A stretch of 64,000 nt of DNA from Phenylobacterium sp. (GTDB lineage Bacteria; Pseudomonadota; Alphaproteobacteria; Caulobacterales; Caulobacteraceae), in assembly GCF_030697925.1 (NCBI RefSeq), contig NZ_JAUYOJ010000064.1:1-64000 (forward strand). The letters run 5' to 3'. Every line of letters starts with the position of its first letter. The first letter of the stretch is position 1. Below the pieces are notes generated by a model. The model made no database searches, was not told where the DNA came from, and was given only the letters and a program-made list of their open reading frames with translations. This document shows positions 50,739 through 60,420 of the stretch, piece after piece. Both the position numbers and the translations under genes were made by a program.

Positions 50739-52751
50739 CTATCCGGGCGTGTACCAGATGGGCGAGGTGTAGGCCCGCTCCTGGGTGACCATCGGGACCT
50801 CCGGCGGGATGTCCTTCAGCTTGAAGACCTTGGCGTCGTAGGCCGTCCAGCGCGGCGTCGGGATCTCGATCACCCGCACGTAGTAGAAGGCGAGTTCGCT
50901 CGGATCGAAGTCCGGATCGGTCCAGACTATCGCCAGCTCCGGATCGCCGATGGAGTTCGTATAGCTGGCGTTTTTCACGTCCACCGTCGAACCGACCGGC
51001 GGCGCCTTGCCGTCCCGGCCCTCCAGCCGGCCGTCGGACAGGGCGACGTTGTAGACCTCCTCGTGCAAATCGCCGTCGCGGCTGCGCCAGCCCTTGATCA
51101 CCTGCGCTCGGTCGAGGTTGGCGCCGTCCGGGTCCTTCACCGCCCGGATCAGGAACGACGGCGCCTTGCCCTTCGGCGCGTGGGTGAGATCACCGCCCAT
51201 CGGCACGCCCTTGGCGTAGCCGATCTTGACCAGGTCGGGGCGCCAGGCGTCCTGGGGCTGATAGTCCCAGCCGCCGAAGAGCCGTACGACCATCCGCGGC
51301 CCAGTGCTGGCGTAGGTTTCACGGCGCTTCATTGCCGCAAACAGCGCCTCGCGTGTGTTCTGGGTGGCCCAGACCGCGGCGTAGCCGGCGGCCGCCATGT
51401 CCCAGCCCCGCCATCCCCATTCGTCGACTCGTGAGAACAGCCGATGCGGACTGGGCTCCCAGAGCGAGAACTTTCCCCAATAGTTGTCCTCGGCAACTGC
51501 GCTCAGCGCCGTGTGCGCGTCGGTGCTCCCGATCATTCCGAACTTGAACGGATTGGTCCCGAGTCTAGCCTGTTCTGCCAATCCCAATTTCAACGCCGAA
51601 CGCGCGTATTCCGCCCGCTTTTTCTCTTGTCCGGCTTCAGACTTACTAACCCGGCCCCTTGGATTTGACCAAGTGCTCCAGGTTTCATAGTCGGCGAACT
51701 CATCCGTTGGCGAGAGCATCGGGTGGGTCTCGCTATCGCCCTTAATCTGCGTGACCTCCAACAGCGGTTCCCAGCGGCTCCGCTGGCTGGCGTAGGTTCG
51801 TCCAATAGGCCGCCCCACGGAATCTCGCACCGCGAACATTTTGCCATCGCTGACGTTGCTGTTGTGCGGGATCGCGATAACCTCGCCGCCGGTTTGAATC
51901 TCGTATCTATGCAGGAACGACCAGAGCGCCTCAGGCTCTGAGCTATCTTGCGCTGAGAATGGAAGAATTTTGCCGACCTTCTCGGCCCCGTCCTTGAAAA
52001 CAACGACCCGATGAATTCCGTCAGGTGTCCACTCATATCCGACGAAGGTGGTGAATAAACCGGGCTCATTGTGCCGATCAGCTGTCGCCGCGACCTCGGA
52101 CCACACCGAGTGCCTGAAATTCTCATCCCCAATAGACTTTCCTGTGAACCCGTCCCAGAAGAAGCTCCGGCGCCTCAAGCTTTTCAAGTCAAACACCGAC
52201 TGGATCACTTCACCGAAGTACTCGGCCGTGCCCTGCAGCGCCTCGGCAAGCCGTAGGGGGTATCTACGCGACTGTTCGTACCAGCGCCGCCCAGTCTTCG
52301 TATTGAGAAGTCGCGGATCTCCCGCCTCAAGTCGCGGCATCACGCCCAGATTCTCTGCGTGATCGGCAACGACCAAAAAATCCAGCGGCCGCTGGAGCTT
52401 CACAGCAGGGCCGCTCTCCGCCGTGATCAGTTCGCCCTTCGCGAACCGATACGCGTCGTCTGGCCCAAGAGCCTTGTTCCCCATGCCATTGGAATCCAGC
52501 GACATGCGCGTGTGAAGGTGAGTATCTCCCCAATAGACCGTATTCGGATATATCGCCGGCACATCGCGAGAGTATGAACTGTCCTCGGCCGCCATCGCAG
52601 ACGGCGAGGCCAGCCAAGCCAGTAGTGCCATGGGGAGGAATCCGCGCCTCGACCCCGGCGAAAACGCAGAGCCGCGACGTCTGTGGGAGCGGCACCCGCC
52701 GGAGGCGGCGGTCCCTGTCTTCAAGGGCGAGTATCTCTGCCGTTCGTCCAT
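50739..52751 (-). CDS. DUF3604 family secreted protein with Tat signal
   Basis: A 670-residue DUF3604 protein. The long N-terminal leader carries SRRGFLPMALLAWLASPSAMA, a twin-arginine signal. The mature part begins TVYWGDTHLHTRMSLDSNGMG, a PHP-like metal site, and continues with PLDFLVVADHAENLGVMPRL and FVGYEWTP. The family is presumed a metal-dependent phosphoesterase; no substrate is established to my knowledge. The start at 52751 has GGAG five bases upstream. The coding stretch around 51500-52700 is visibly poorer in GC than its neighbours, a hint of transfer. Confidence 0.85.
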   Translation of the reverse strand: MDERQRYSPLKTGTAASGGCRSHRRRGSAFSPGSRRGFLPMALLAWLASPSAMAAEDSSYSRDVPAIYPNTVYWGDTHLHTRMSLDSNGMGNKALGPDDAYRFAKGELITAESGPAVKLQRPLDFLVVADHAENLGVMPRLEAGDPRLLNTKTGRRWYEQSRRYPLRLAEALQGTAEYFGEVIQSVFDLKSLRRRSFFWDGFTGKSIGDENFRHSVWSEVAATADRHNEPGLFTTFVGYEWTPDGIHRVVVFKDGAEKVGKILPFSAQDSSEPEALWSFLHRYEIQTGGEVIAIPHNSNVSDGKMFAVRDSVGRPIGRTYASQRSRWEPLLEVTQIKGDSETHPMLSPTDEFADYETWSTWSNPRGRVSKSEAGQEKKRAEYARSALKLGLAEQARLGTNPFKFGMIGSTDAHTALSAVAEDNYWGKFSLWEPSPHRLFSRVDEWGWRGWDMAAAGYAAVWATQNTREALFAAMKRRETYASTGPRMVVRLFGGWDYQPQDAWRPDLVKIGYAKGVPMGGDLTHAPKGKAPSFLIRAVKDPDGANLDRAQVIKGWRSRDGDLHEEVYNVALSDGRLEGRDGKAPPVGSTVDVKNASYTNSIGDPELAIVWTDPDFDPSELAFYYVRVIEIPTPRWTAYDAKVFKLKDIPPEVPMVTQERAYTSPIWYTPG

Positions 52752-52832
52752 GTCTGCTCCAAATTTGAGGCCTTGAACTTGTGCGTTACGCGCACTCCAT
52801 GAGTTCTCGGGGATAGTATTGGTCCGAAGCGA

Positions 52833-53125
52833 GATGCAGGCGCCGGCGCGCAGGTCCCGAGAATCAGTTCGGCGTAGGCGACGGAGTTGTGGGCGAGGAT
52901 GGCGACGCGGTCGTTGGGCGCGACGCCCACGCCTATCAGGGCGTTACCGATCCGGTTGATCCGCGGGTCGAGTTCGCCCCAGCTGATCGCGCGGTGCGAA
53001 TCCTTCAGCGCCGGCCGCTCCGGATGCCGCGCCGCCGCCGCGCGCAGGCGCAGGTCCACGTCGATCGGACCTGCCTCCGCGATCTCGCTCGCCATCGTCG
53101 CCTTCCCCTGAACCGCCGCGCTCAT
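52833..53125 (-). pseudogene. Truncated AMP-ligase paralogue
   Basis: The first 90 residues match the ligase at 46443-48038: VDLRLRAAAARHPERPALKDSHR, RINRIGNALIGVGVAPNDRVAILAHNSVAYAELILG. One base is then missing (GGGACCTGCGCG), after which the shifted frame still matches RAGAC to 52833. Beyond that the ligase similarity ends and the DUF3604 leader begins. So the gene is frameshifted and has lost its C-terminal 440 residues, perhaps by the insertion of the DUF3604/PPIase/HupE cassette. Confidence 0.78.
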
Positions 53126-53194
53126 CCGCGCTCCCCGCCTCGGCCGCCGCCCTGCGCCGGGGGGCGCTGTGCTGCGCCGGGCGCGCTTGTGAGT

Positions 53195-53221
53195 GGGACG
53201 AACGAGCCGGACACATTTTCC
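53195..53221 (-). promoter_or_regulatory. ECF-type promoter motif, copy C (before truncated ligase)
   Basis: Minus strand: GGAAAAT, 14 bases, CGTCCC. It lies 70-96 bases before the start of the ligase fragment and now probably drives the DUF3604 operon behind it. Confidence 0.62.
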
Positions 53222-53289
53222 ATTCGCGTCAGAGGCGCGAAATATAGAACCGACCGCGCCCGTGGGCTCGACACCCGGCACCGCGCCAC

Positions 53290-54963
53290 TCAAATCAGTT
53301 CGCCTAAGGCTTTGGCTCGGGTGAGACGGCTGTCTGTGTCTCGCGCCAAGTTGAGGGTCGCGAGAATCAGCATCACAGCGGTGACGATGAAAACGAGCAG
53401 GCTCAAGAGAATTCCTTGGCGCAGACCGGACCCCGGGTCCGCCCCGGCCGCGATGAACAAGTCGCTCAAGTAGCCCATCATGTAGGGGCCGAGGGCGATC
53501 CCGAAGAGGGTGATCATGATGAGATAGAAGGCGGAGGAGACGCCACGCATCCGCGGCATCACCAGAGAGTTCGCGATCGCCGGCCCAATACCGTACCATG
53601 CGGTCGAGGTCAGGTAGAACAGGCCGATGAAGAGATAGGCTTGGTGCTTGCTGGCGGTGAACAGCATTGCAACGATCGACGGTGCCGCAAGGGCTAACGA
53701 CCCGAGAAGCACGTAGAGTCGCGCCCTCGGCGTATGGCGCTCAAGCGCGTCGGACAGCACCCCTCCCACGAGCGTGCCCACAATCCCGCCGCCAGAGGTC
53801 AGAATGCCTAGCGCGACGCCCGCCTCCAGGGGACTGACCTGGTGGACCCTTATCAGGAAGGGCGCTACCCAGGCGCCAACCCCTGCGACGACGAAGACAT
53901 AGGCGGCCAGACCCATGTTGGTGAGCAGCAGGCTTCGGCATCGGAAGATCATTTCAAAGGTCGCCGGATCGCGCAGCGCCAGCGCTTGTATCCATCCGGC
54001 GAGGCAGTAGGCGCCGACGCCAATCGCGATCCACTGGGCGGCGCTGCCAGTGATCTCGATCAGGGTCCACGAGATGAGCGCGATCATTAGTCCCAGCGCG
54101 GCGTTTAGGCCGATGGCCCGCAAGTCGCCGCCCAGCCGTCGGATCAGGAACACGCTGACGACGGGGAGCACGGCCTGCATCTCACCCCAGGCCTCACGAA
54201 ACGGGTGCGCATGCGGCGTGGTCGCCAAGCCTTCGCTCTGGCCTCGCACCGGTTCCCTCAGCGTAAAGAGCCAGAGCGCGAGGAAGGGCCCCGGCGTGGC
54301 GATGCAGATGAACGCCGCCTGCCACCCCGTCAGCCCGAACGGCGCCAGTGCCGGATCGGGATAAGCGGCGCCCCAGGCGTTCAAGACGAAGCCCCCGACA
54401 AACAGTCCGAGTCCGGCGCCGATGGGGACGCCGGCGGAAAAAACGGACATCGCCGTACTGCGCAAGCGCGAGGGAAAGTAGTCCGCGATCATCGACAAAG
54501 CCGCGGGACCCGCGCCGGCTTCGCCCACGCCAACGCCGGCCCTGAACACGGCGAAGGCCCCAATGTTCCGAGCCGAGCCGGTCAAGACAATCATGGCGCT
54601 CCAGGCGCCGACGGAAGCGGCCAGGAGATTCTTCCGCGTCCACACGTCGGCGAGGCGCCCGAACGGAATGCTGAAGATTGCATAGAAGACGGACAGCGCC
54701 GTCCCGTAGATGAAGCCGATGTCGGCGTCGGAGATACCGAGGTCCGCTTTGATGTCCTCCGCCAAGACCCCCAGGACCTGACGGTCCATTAGGACGAACA
54801 CGTTGACGAGCACTAAGACGGATAGCGCATAGAGGGAGTAATTCCTGTCCATCGGCGGCGAAGAGGCGGCGCCGGCGGCCTCCCCATTCAGGGCGACAGG
54901 CGCGACTCGGCCTAGGGTTGGATCGGCCGCAATTGCGGCCGCTCGCGATACGTCTGAATTCAA
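53290..54963 (-). CDS. MFS transporter
   Basis: A 557-residue 12-helix major facilitator. The first helix YSLYALSVLVLVNVFVLMDRQVLGVLAEDI is followed by the MFS motif GRLADVWTRKNLL. SMIADYFPSRLRSTAMSVFSAGVPIGAGLG and TSTAWYGIGPAIANSLVMP are typical of the spinster-like subgroup found in sterol or aromatic catabolism clusters. It imports or exports an organic acid or lipid. The start is ATG 54963; an internal Met at about residue 38 could also serve. An ECF-type motif lies 140-166 bases upstream. Confidence 0.93.
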   Translation of the reverse strand: MNSDVSRAAAIAADPTLGRVAPVALNGEAAGAASSPPMDRNYSLYALSVLVLVNVFVLMDRQVLGVLAEDIKADLGISDADIGFIYGTALSVFYAIFSIPFGRLADVWTRKNLLAASVGAWSAMIVLTGSARNIGAFAVFRAGVGVGEAGAGPAALSMIADYFPSRLRSTAMSVFSAGVPIGAGLGLFVGGFVLNAWGAAYPDPALAPFGLTGWQAAFICIATPGPFLALWLFTLREPVRGQSEGLATTPHAHPFREAWGEMQAVLPVVSVFLIRRLGGDLRAIGLNAALGLMIALISWTLIEITGSAAQWIAIGVGAYCLAGWIQALALRDPATFEMIFRCRSLLLTNMGLAAYVFVVAGVGAWVAPFLIRVHQVSPLEAGVALGILTSGGGIVGTLVGGVLSDALERHTPRARLYVLLGSLALAAPSIVAMLFTASKHQAYLFIGLFYLTSTAWYGIGPAIANSLVMPRMRGVSSAFYLIMITLFGIALGPYMMGYLSDLFIAAGADPGSGLRQGILLSLLVFIVTAVMLILATLNLARDTDSRLTRAKALGELI

Positions 54964-55102
54964 GGTGGTCCTCCCGCTGTTTGGTTCAGCGCGCAGTCGA
55001 GGCCGCTTGACGCCGCTGGCGCTGGCGTGGTGGATCGCCGCGCGAGAACCCCGCTTGCGCCGCGGCGGTGCGCGGGCTCCGTGATGCCCAGTTCCTCAGA
55101 GG

Positions 55103-55129
55103 TAGACGGTTCCGGCGCGCCTATTTTCC
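55103..55129 (-). promoter_or_regulatory. ECF-type promoter motif, copy D (before MFS)
   Basis: Minus strand: GGAAAAT, 14 bases, CGTCTA. It lies in the 193-base gap between the serine hydrolase stop and the MFS start. Confidence 0.65.
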
Positions 55130-55156
55130 GGTGGATGGCCCGATGGCGGCGGCCGC

Positions 55157-56443
55157 CTAATCATCGAGGACCGCCTGATAGGTCATCTGGTGGAACCGCG
55201 CGCGCGTCGTCAGAGCGACGCCGTTCGGCAAGACCTGGGTCAAGACTACGGCAGAGATCCCGCGCTTTGGGTCGATCCAAAAGTCGGTGCTGGCCGCGCC
55301 GCCCCAGCGGTACTCCCCGTTGGAGCCCGCTGTGCCGTTCGCCACCGCATCGGTCACGACAAGTCCGCCGAACCCATGGCCAAGGCCGTCCTTCCCCGCC
55401 CAGGGTGCCGCTAGGCTCGCCAGCGGACGGCTTCCGAACTCCGGCCCCAGATGGTTCGCCAACATGAGCTTCACGCTTGTTGGGCTGAGCACTCGGACGC
55501 CGTCGAGTTCACCGCCGTTCAGTAGCATCTGCGCAAAACGCAGATAGTCAGCTGCGGTCCCGACCAGTCCTGCGCCGCCCGATTCGAAGCTTGGCGGCAT
55601 GCTGAAATCATTCCACTCGACGGTGCGCTCGATGAAGTCCGCCGGCGGCAGCGTATCGCTCGCGACGAGATTTCCGTCCGCCCCCATTTCGTAGAGCCGG
55701 GCCAGCCGCGGCAGCTTCTCGGCGGGCACATAGAAGCCCGAGTCTGACATTCCAAGCGGGCTGAACAATCGGTCCGCCAGAAAGTGCCCATACGACCCGC
55801 CACAGACGACTTCGAGCAGGCGGCCCAGCACGTCCATGGATTCGCTGTAGCACCACGCTGTTCCAGGTTGGAAAGCAAGCGGGAGGCCGGCGATCTTGCG
55901 GATGTACTCCTCGGTCGTCAGGGTTTCCCGCGCCCTGGCGAACATCAGGCCGGCCCCGCGGTACTCGTCCGCGACCACGTCCCCCTCGTGGAAGAAGTAA
56001 CTGATCCCGCCCGTGTGAGTTAGAAGATGACGGATGGTGAGCGGGCGCTCCAAATCCGCCAGTCTCCCCTTCTGATAAACCCGGAGTGCGCCGAACTCCG
56101 GAAGGTAGGCGGCCAAAGGATCGTCGAGAAAAAACCGGCCTTCCTCGTACGCGACCATGACGGCCGCCGCCGTCACCGGCTTGGTCATCGAATAGATGCG
56201 AAAAATCGTGTCCGGCTCGAGGCGCGCCTGGCGCTCTACGTCCGCATAGCCTTGCGCCGCGAAGTGCACGATCTTACCGTGGCGCGCGACGGCCGTGAGC
56301 AATCCGGGCACCTCTCGCCGCTCAACGTACCCCCGCATGGCGAGTTCGATGCGATCCAGGCGCGCCGTGGACATATGCACGTCCTCGGCGGCGGTTGTCG
56401 GCAATCCGTAGGCGCGGTCGGGGGAACGGATCTTGCTCGACAT
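55157..56443 (-). CDS. Class C beta-lactamase-like serine hydrolase
   Basis: A 428-residue serine hydrolase of the EstB/beta-lactamase class C fold. The nucleophile is in RIYSMTKPVTAAAVM (Ser-x-x-Lys), the second-motif Tyr in AWCYSESMDVLGRL, and the third motif is WGGAAST. LTIRHLLTHTGGISY is typical of the family. No signal peptide is evident. These enzymes usually act as esterases rather than true lactamases. Its place among catabolic genes suggests an ester substrate. The start is at 56443, with an alternative Met about 24 residues in. Confidence 0.9.
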   Translation of the reverse strand: MSSKIRSPDRAYGLPTTAAEDVHMSTARLDRIELAMRGYVERREVPGLLTAVARHGKIVHFAAQGYADVERQARLEPDTIFRIYSMTKPVTAAAVMVAYEEGRFFLDDPLAAYLPEFGALRVYQKGRLADLERPLTIRHLLTHTGGISYFFHEGDVVADEYRGAGLMFARARETLTTEEYIRKIAGLPLAFQPGTAWCYSESMDVLGRLLEVVCGGSYGHFLADRLFSPLGMSDSGFYVPAEKLPRLARLYEMGADGNLVASDTLPPADFIERTVEWNDFSMPPSFESGGAGLVGTAADYLRFAQMLLNGGELDGVRVLSPTSVKLMLANHLGPEFGSRPLASLAAPWAGKDGLGHGFGGLVVTDAVANGTAGSNGEYRWGGAASTDFWIDPKRGISAVVLTQVLPNGVALTTRARFHQMTYQAVLDD

Positions 56444-56591
56444 CTTCTTTCAATTTCGATAGCCGCGCGCACACCGACCCCCGGCAGCTACGCGACTGGC
56501 TAGGGCGCTGCTTTGGATCCCGCCAGGCTGCGCGCCCCATCCGGGTGGAGGCCGCTCGGCGCGCTCAGCGGCCCCACGCCTACGTCCTGCC

Positions 56592-59180
56592 CTAGAAGCT
56601 GTAGTCGAGGCTGATGCCGTAAGTCCGCGGCTCCATGTACTGCTGCGTGAGCCCGAATTTGATGAAGCTTAGGAAGACGGAGTTGGTCGGCGTGCGAACG
56701 TCCGTCAGGTTCTTACCCCAGAAGGCAAGTCGCCAGTGCGAGTCGGGCGAGCGATAGCTGATGCGGGCGTCCACGAGGCTGTGGCTCGGCAGAAGCTGGT
56801 CGGACGTATTCGCCACGCCAGCGGCCGAGAACCGATCATCCGTGAAGCGGTAATCTGCGCGCGCGATAATGGCCGCCCCGCTCGACAGGGGCGCCTCGTA
56901 CTGGGCGGCGACATTGATCGTCCATTTGGGCGCCAAGGGCACGCGATTCCCGCTGGCGTCGATGATGCCGAGACCGCCCTCCGAAATGGGCCGTGCATCC
57001 GTCACGCCCTCGAACCTGTCGAACTTGGAATCGACATATCCGACACCGGCATTGATCATGAGCGCCTCGGTTGGCCGAAGCACAAGCTCAGCCTCGAAGC
57101 CTTTCGACGTCACCGATGCGGCGTTACTGAGGATGTTGACGCCTTTGATAATCGTTCCGCAATCTGGACACCACGTCCTGACTTGGAGATCTGTATAATC
57201 CATGTAAAATGCCGCGAAGTTGGCGGTCATTCGGCCGTTGAGCCAGCGACTCTTGGCACCGACTTCATAGCTCGTCACATACTCCGGCTCTGCGATCAGG
57301 TTCTGCGCGGCAAAATCCCGAACGGGGTTGGACGAATTGTTGAAGGCTCCCGACTTGAATCCCGTGGAGATGCTGCCGTAGGCCATGACGTCTCTGGTCG
57401 GCTTATAGCGCAGGCCGAGGGTCCAGGATGGCTCACGCGCCACAAGGTTCACGGGTGCCGGAATCTGCACGCCAGCGGGAATTCCGAAGTTCGAGCAGAG
57501 CGCTGCGGGTGTGCACGAGGTGGGATGGGAGACCATCTCCTTCTTTTCATAGGTATAACGGGCCCCGCCGAAGAGGGTGATCTCGTCGTTCAAGCGGAAA
57601 TTCGCGTGAAAGAAGGCGGCGTAGCTGAGCGCATCCACCGATTGCTCCATGAACACCTTGCCGGTCCAGTCGGGCCCGAGGAACCCGAGCCAGGCCTGGC
57701 CCGCGTGGAACGTGGGCGCCACGTCGTTCTTCTGGTCGAAGTAGTACAGGCCGGCCACGAAGTCGTAGCGTCGGCCGGCGGGGGATGCCAGGCGGAGTTC
57801 CTGAGAGATCAGCTTCTGGGTTGCCGTGTACTCGAAATTGAAGGCGTCAAGTGGCGAGCCCTCGAGGTCCAAGAGGCTGAAGGCCTTGTCCTTTCTGACG
57901 CCGGTGATCGACGTCGCCACGAAGCCGCCCAAGGGACCGTCCGCAAACTCATGCTGGATGTTCAGGGAAGCGCCGCGATTGTCCTGCTTCGAGCGGTCGG
58001 TGACGTCGGTGAAGATCGTGTAGCGCCGGTTGTCATCTTGCACGTATTCGACGAAGTAGAAGTCGCTGTCGGACAGCGACTTATCCAGGTTGAGCTGGAT
58101 GTCCGTAGCGGCAGTTGGCGTATACCGCAATTGGAGGCGGCCGCTCTTCTGATCAAGATTGCCGACGTCATTGTTTGCCGTGGTCAGGTTCGTGACATAG
58201 CCGTCGCGCTGAACCGTCGCCAATGACAGCCGCGCTGCGAGAACGTCCGCCACAAGCGGCACATTAATGCTCCCCCGGAACCGGCGGAGGTCGTAGTTTC
58301 CGGCCTCCGCCGTAAGCTCGCCGCCAAACTCAGTGGACGGCTGGGTGCTGATGATGTTGATGGCGCCCGCGATGGTGTTCTTCCCGAACAGCGTCCCTTG
58401 CGGCCCGCGGAGCACCTCCACGCGCTCGATCGGCCCGAGGTCCACATTGAGCGCGTTCTGTTTGCCCATGTAGACGCCGTCGAGATAAACGCCGAAGCCC
58501 TGGTCGAAACCTACAGCCTCGCCAACCACGATCGAATAGATGCCCCGGATCGAGATATCGGCCTGGTTTGGCACATAGCCGTTGGGCCAGACGAAGTTGG
58601 GAATCGAACTTGCAAGGTCCTGGAGGTTCTCCGATCCGGTCTGCTCGATATGCTCGCGGCCGAGCGCCGTGATGGCGATCGGCACGTCGTGCAGCGACTC
58701 GGCGCGCTTGGTCGCCGTGACAATCACCTCCTCGATCGCTGCTGGGGCGGGCTCCGCCGCCCGCACCGACCCCGCGTCACCCGCCGGGACCTGCACCGCC
58801 TGCGACACTGCCTTCGTCGGGGCCATTACCACTAGGTAACTGCCGTCGCTATTGCGGCGGAACGTCAGGCCGGACCCGGCGAGTAGCCGACGCAGCGCCT
58901 CCTCCGACGTCATGCTCCCGCTGACCGGCCGCGCGGTCCTGCCGGCGGCAAGCTCCGACGGGACATAGACCGAGATGCCGGTCTTTTGGGCGAGCTCCAA
59001 GATCGCTGCGTCCAGTGGGCCGGCGGCCACCGTGATGGGCTTGGCCGCCTCCTGGGCGGTGGCGGGCGCAAGGGCGCCGGCGCTGACGGTGAAGGCGGCG
59101 GCCAGGGCGAGCGCCGAGGCGGCGCTCGCCAGGCGGCGGCGGTGTTGTTGAGCGGCGGCGCGCGTGCGCTGAGCAATCAT
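56592..59180 (-). CDS. TonB-dependent receptor with STN signalling domain
   Basis: An 862-residue outer-membrane receptor. A signal peptide is followed by the STN domain (ITVAAGPLDAAILELAQKTGISVYV, ARPVSGSMTSEEALRRLLAGSGLTF). The plug starts at EEVIVTATKRAESLHDVPIAITAL and has RVEVLRGPQGTLFGKNTIAGAINI. The barrel ends in YSF. STN receptors signal through FecR to an ECF sigma factor, and both are encoded just upstream. The ligand could be a siderophore or a hydrophobic carbon source. The ATG at 59180 is chosen because the signal peptide follows at once. Confidence 0.94.
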   Translation of the reverse strand: MIAQRTRAAAQQHRRRLASAASALALAAAFTVSAGALAPATAQEAAKPITVAAGPLDAAILELAQKTGISVYVPSELAAGRTARPVSGSMTSEEALRRLLAGSGLTFRRNSDGSYLVVMAPTKAVSQAVQVPAGDAGSVRAAEPAPAAIEEVIVTATKRAESLHDVPIAITALGREHIEQTGSENLQDLASSIPNFVWPNGYVPNQADISIRGIYSIVVGEAVGFDQGFGVYLDGVYMGKQNALNVDLGPIERVEVLRGPQGTLFGKNTIAGAINIISTQPSTEFGGELTAEAGNYDLRRFRGSINVPLVADVLAARLSLATVQRDGYVTNLTTANNDVGNLDQKSGRLQLRYTPTAATDIQLNLDKSLSDSDFYFVEYVQDDNRRYTIFTDVTDRSKQDNRGASLNIQHEFADGPLGGFVATSITGVRKDKAFSLLDLEGSPLDAFNFEYTATQKLISQELRLASPAGRRYDFVAGLYYFDQKNDVAPTFHAGQAWLGFLGPDWTGKVFMEQSVDALSYAAFFHANFRLNDEITLFGGARYTYEKKEMVSHPTSCTPAALCSNFGIPAGVQIPAPVNLVAREPSWTLGLRYKPTRDVMAYGSISTGFKSGAFNNSSNPVRDFAAQNLIAEPEYVTSYEVGAKSRWLNGRMTANFAAFYMDYTDLQVRTWCPDCGTIIKGVNILSNAASVTSKGFEAELVLRPTEALMINAGVGYVDSKFDRFEGVTDARPISEGGLGIIDASGNRVPLAPKWTINVAAQYEAPLSSGAAIIARADYRFTDDRFSAAGVANTSDQLLPSHSLVDARISYRSPDSHWRLAFWGKNLTDVRTPTNSVFLSFIKFGLTQQYMEPRTYGISLDYSF

Positions 59181-59367
59181 GGTCCAGTCCCCCCTGGGAT
59201 GTATTCGTCTCGTTTGGAGGGCGCGCCGACGGGTGTTCTTGGGACCGTCGCCAGCGGGCTCCTCGCAAGAAGGACAGGCCGGGCGGGACAAGTTTTCAGT
59301 GTTCGGCTGATTTTTTCAGCTTTTGTGACGGGCCGGCGTCGCGGGCGGGCCATGCGCCAGGCGCGCC

Positions 59368-60420
59368 TTACGGCTTGCGGCGGATCACTACGCCGCCGTC
59401 GGACCGCTGGACGACCACGGGTCCGGTCTCCGCCAGACCCTCCAGCAGGGCGTCGGTCTGGTCGGTGCGCACCGCCATGGTGATGGGCAGGTCCATCAGC
59501 GCCGCGTCGGCCAGCGTGATCTTGTCGGTCCGGTAGCGGTTGACCTCCGCCACCACGTCCTGAAGGCGGGCGTTGCGGTAGACCAGCCGGCCCTGCCGCC
59601 ACGGCGCGGCTTGGCTTGGGTCGAAGTCTTCGATGGGGCCGAGGCGGCCCTCTAGCGAGGCCGTGACGCGTTGGCCGGCCTTTAGGCGCACGCCGCTGGT
59701 CGTCGCCTCGGCCTCGGCGGCGGCCGGGGCGACTTGAACCACGCCCTCGACGACGGCGACACGCACATGCTGCGGGGCGCGGTTGACGTCGAACTGGGTG
59801 CCGACCACCCGGATGCGGGTGGACGCCGCGGCGACCGTAAAGGGCTTGGCCGGATTGGAGGCGACGTCGAAGTAGGCGCCGCCCTGGACCAGGTTGACGT
59901 GGCGGCGCTTCTTCGAGAATTCCGTCTGGACGGAGGATGCGGCGGCCAGGGTGACCTTCGAGCCGTCGGGCAGGCCGACGGTGCGGATCTCGCCCGTGCG
60001 GGTCGCGTAGCTCGCCGTTGTCACCGGGTCGTAGATCTGGGTGCGCCAGACGCCGACCGAGACCACCACCGTCGCGGCGATCGCGGCTGCCGCGGCGATC
60101 GTGCGGCGGCGGGCGATCACGGCGGGGCGGCGGCGGCGGCGCTGTTCGAAGGCGATCACGCGCTCGGCGGCGTGCTCCGGGCTCGCGCGCTCGCGAAAGA
60201 AGCCCTCGGCGCCGGGGACCGCCATGTCCTGCCAAGTCTGCTGCATCGCGCGGTAGGCGCGGGCGTTGGCCGGGGACTGCTGCAGCCACTCGGCGAAATC
60301 GCGGTGGCCTTCGTCGGTGGCCTCGCCGGAATAGAGATAGGCGAGCCAGCGGGCGGCCTCTTCGCCGGGGCCGCCGGGCGCCCCCTCGCGCGGGGGCAGG
60401 ATGTGGGCCGCGTCGCTCAT
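59368..60420 (-). CDS. FecR family anti-sigma/transmembrane sensor
   Basis: A 350-residue sensor. The N-terminal DUF4880-like part has EAARWLAYLYSGEATDEGHRDFAEWLQQSPANARAY. One membrane segment (TIAAAAAIAATVVVSVGVW) leads to the FecR domain: TRTGEIRTVGLPDGSKVTLAAASSVQTEF and RRHVNLVQGGAYFDVASNPAKPF. The C-terminal STN-like tail binds the receptor. It overlaps the sigma gene by four bases (ATGA). The ATG at 60420 is chosen for that overlap; the frame upstream lies within the sigma gene. Confidence 0.93.
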   Translation of the reverse strand: MSDAAHILPPREGAPGGPGEEAARWLAYLYSGEATDEGHRDFAEWLQQSPANARAYRAMQQTWQDMAVPGAEGFFRERASPEHAAERVIAFEQRRRRRPAVIARRRTIAAAAAIAATVVVSVGVWRTQIYDPVTTASYATRTGEIRTVGLPDGSKVTLAAASSVQTEFSKKRRHVNLVQGGAYFDVASNPAKPFTVAAASTRIRVVGTQFDVNRAPQHVRVAVVEGVVQVAPAAAEAEATTSGVRLKAGQRVTASLEGRLGPIEDFDPSQAAPWRQGRLVYRNARLQDVVAEVNRYRTDKITLADAALMDLPITMAVRTDQTDALLEGLAETGPVVVQRSDGGVVIRRKP

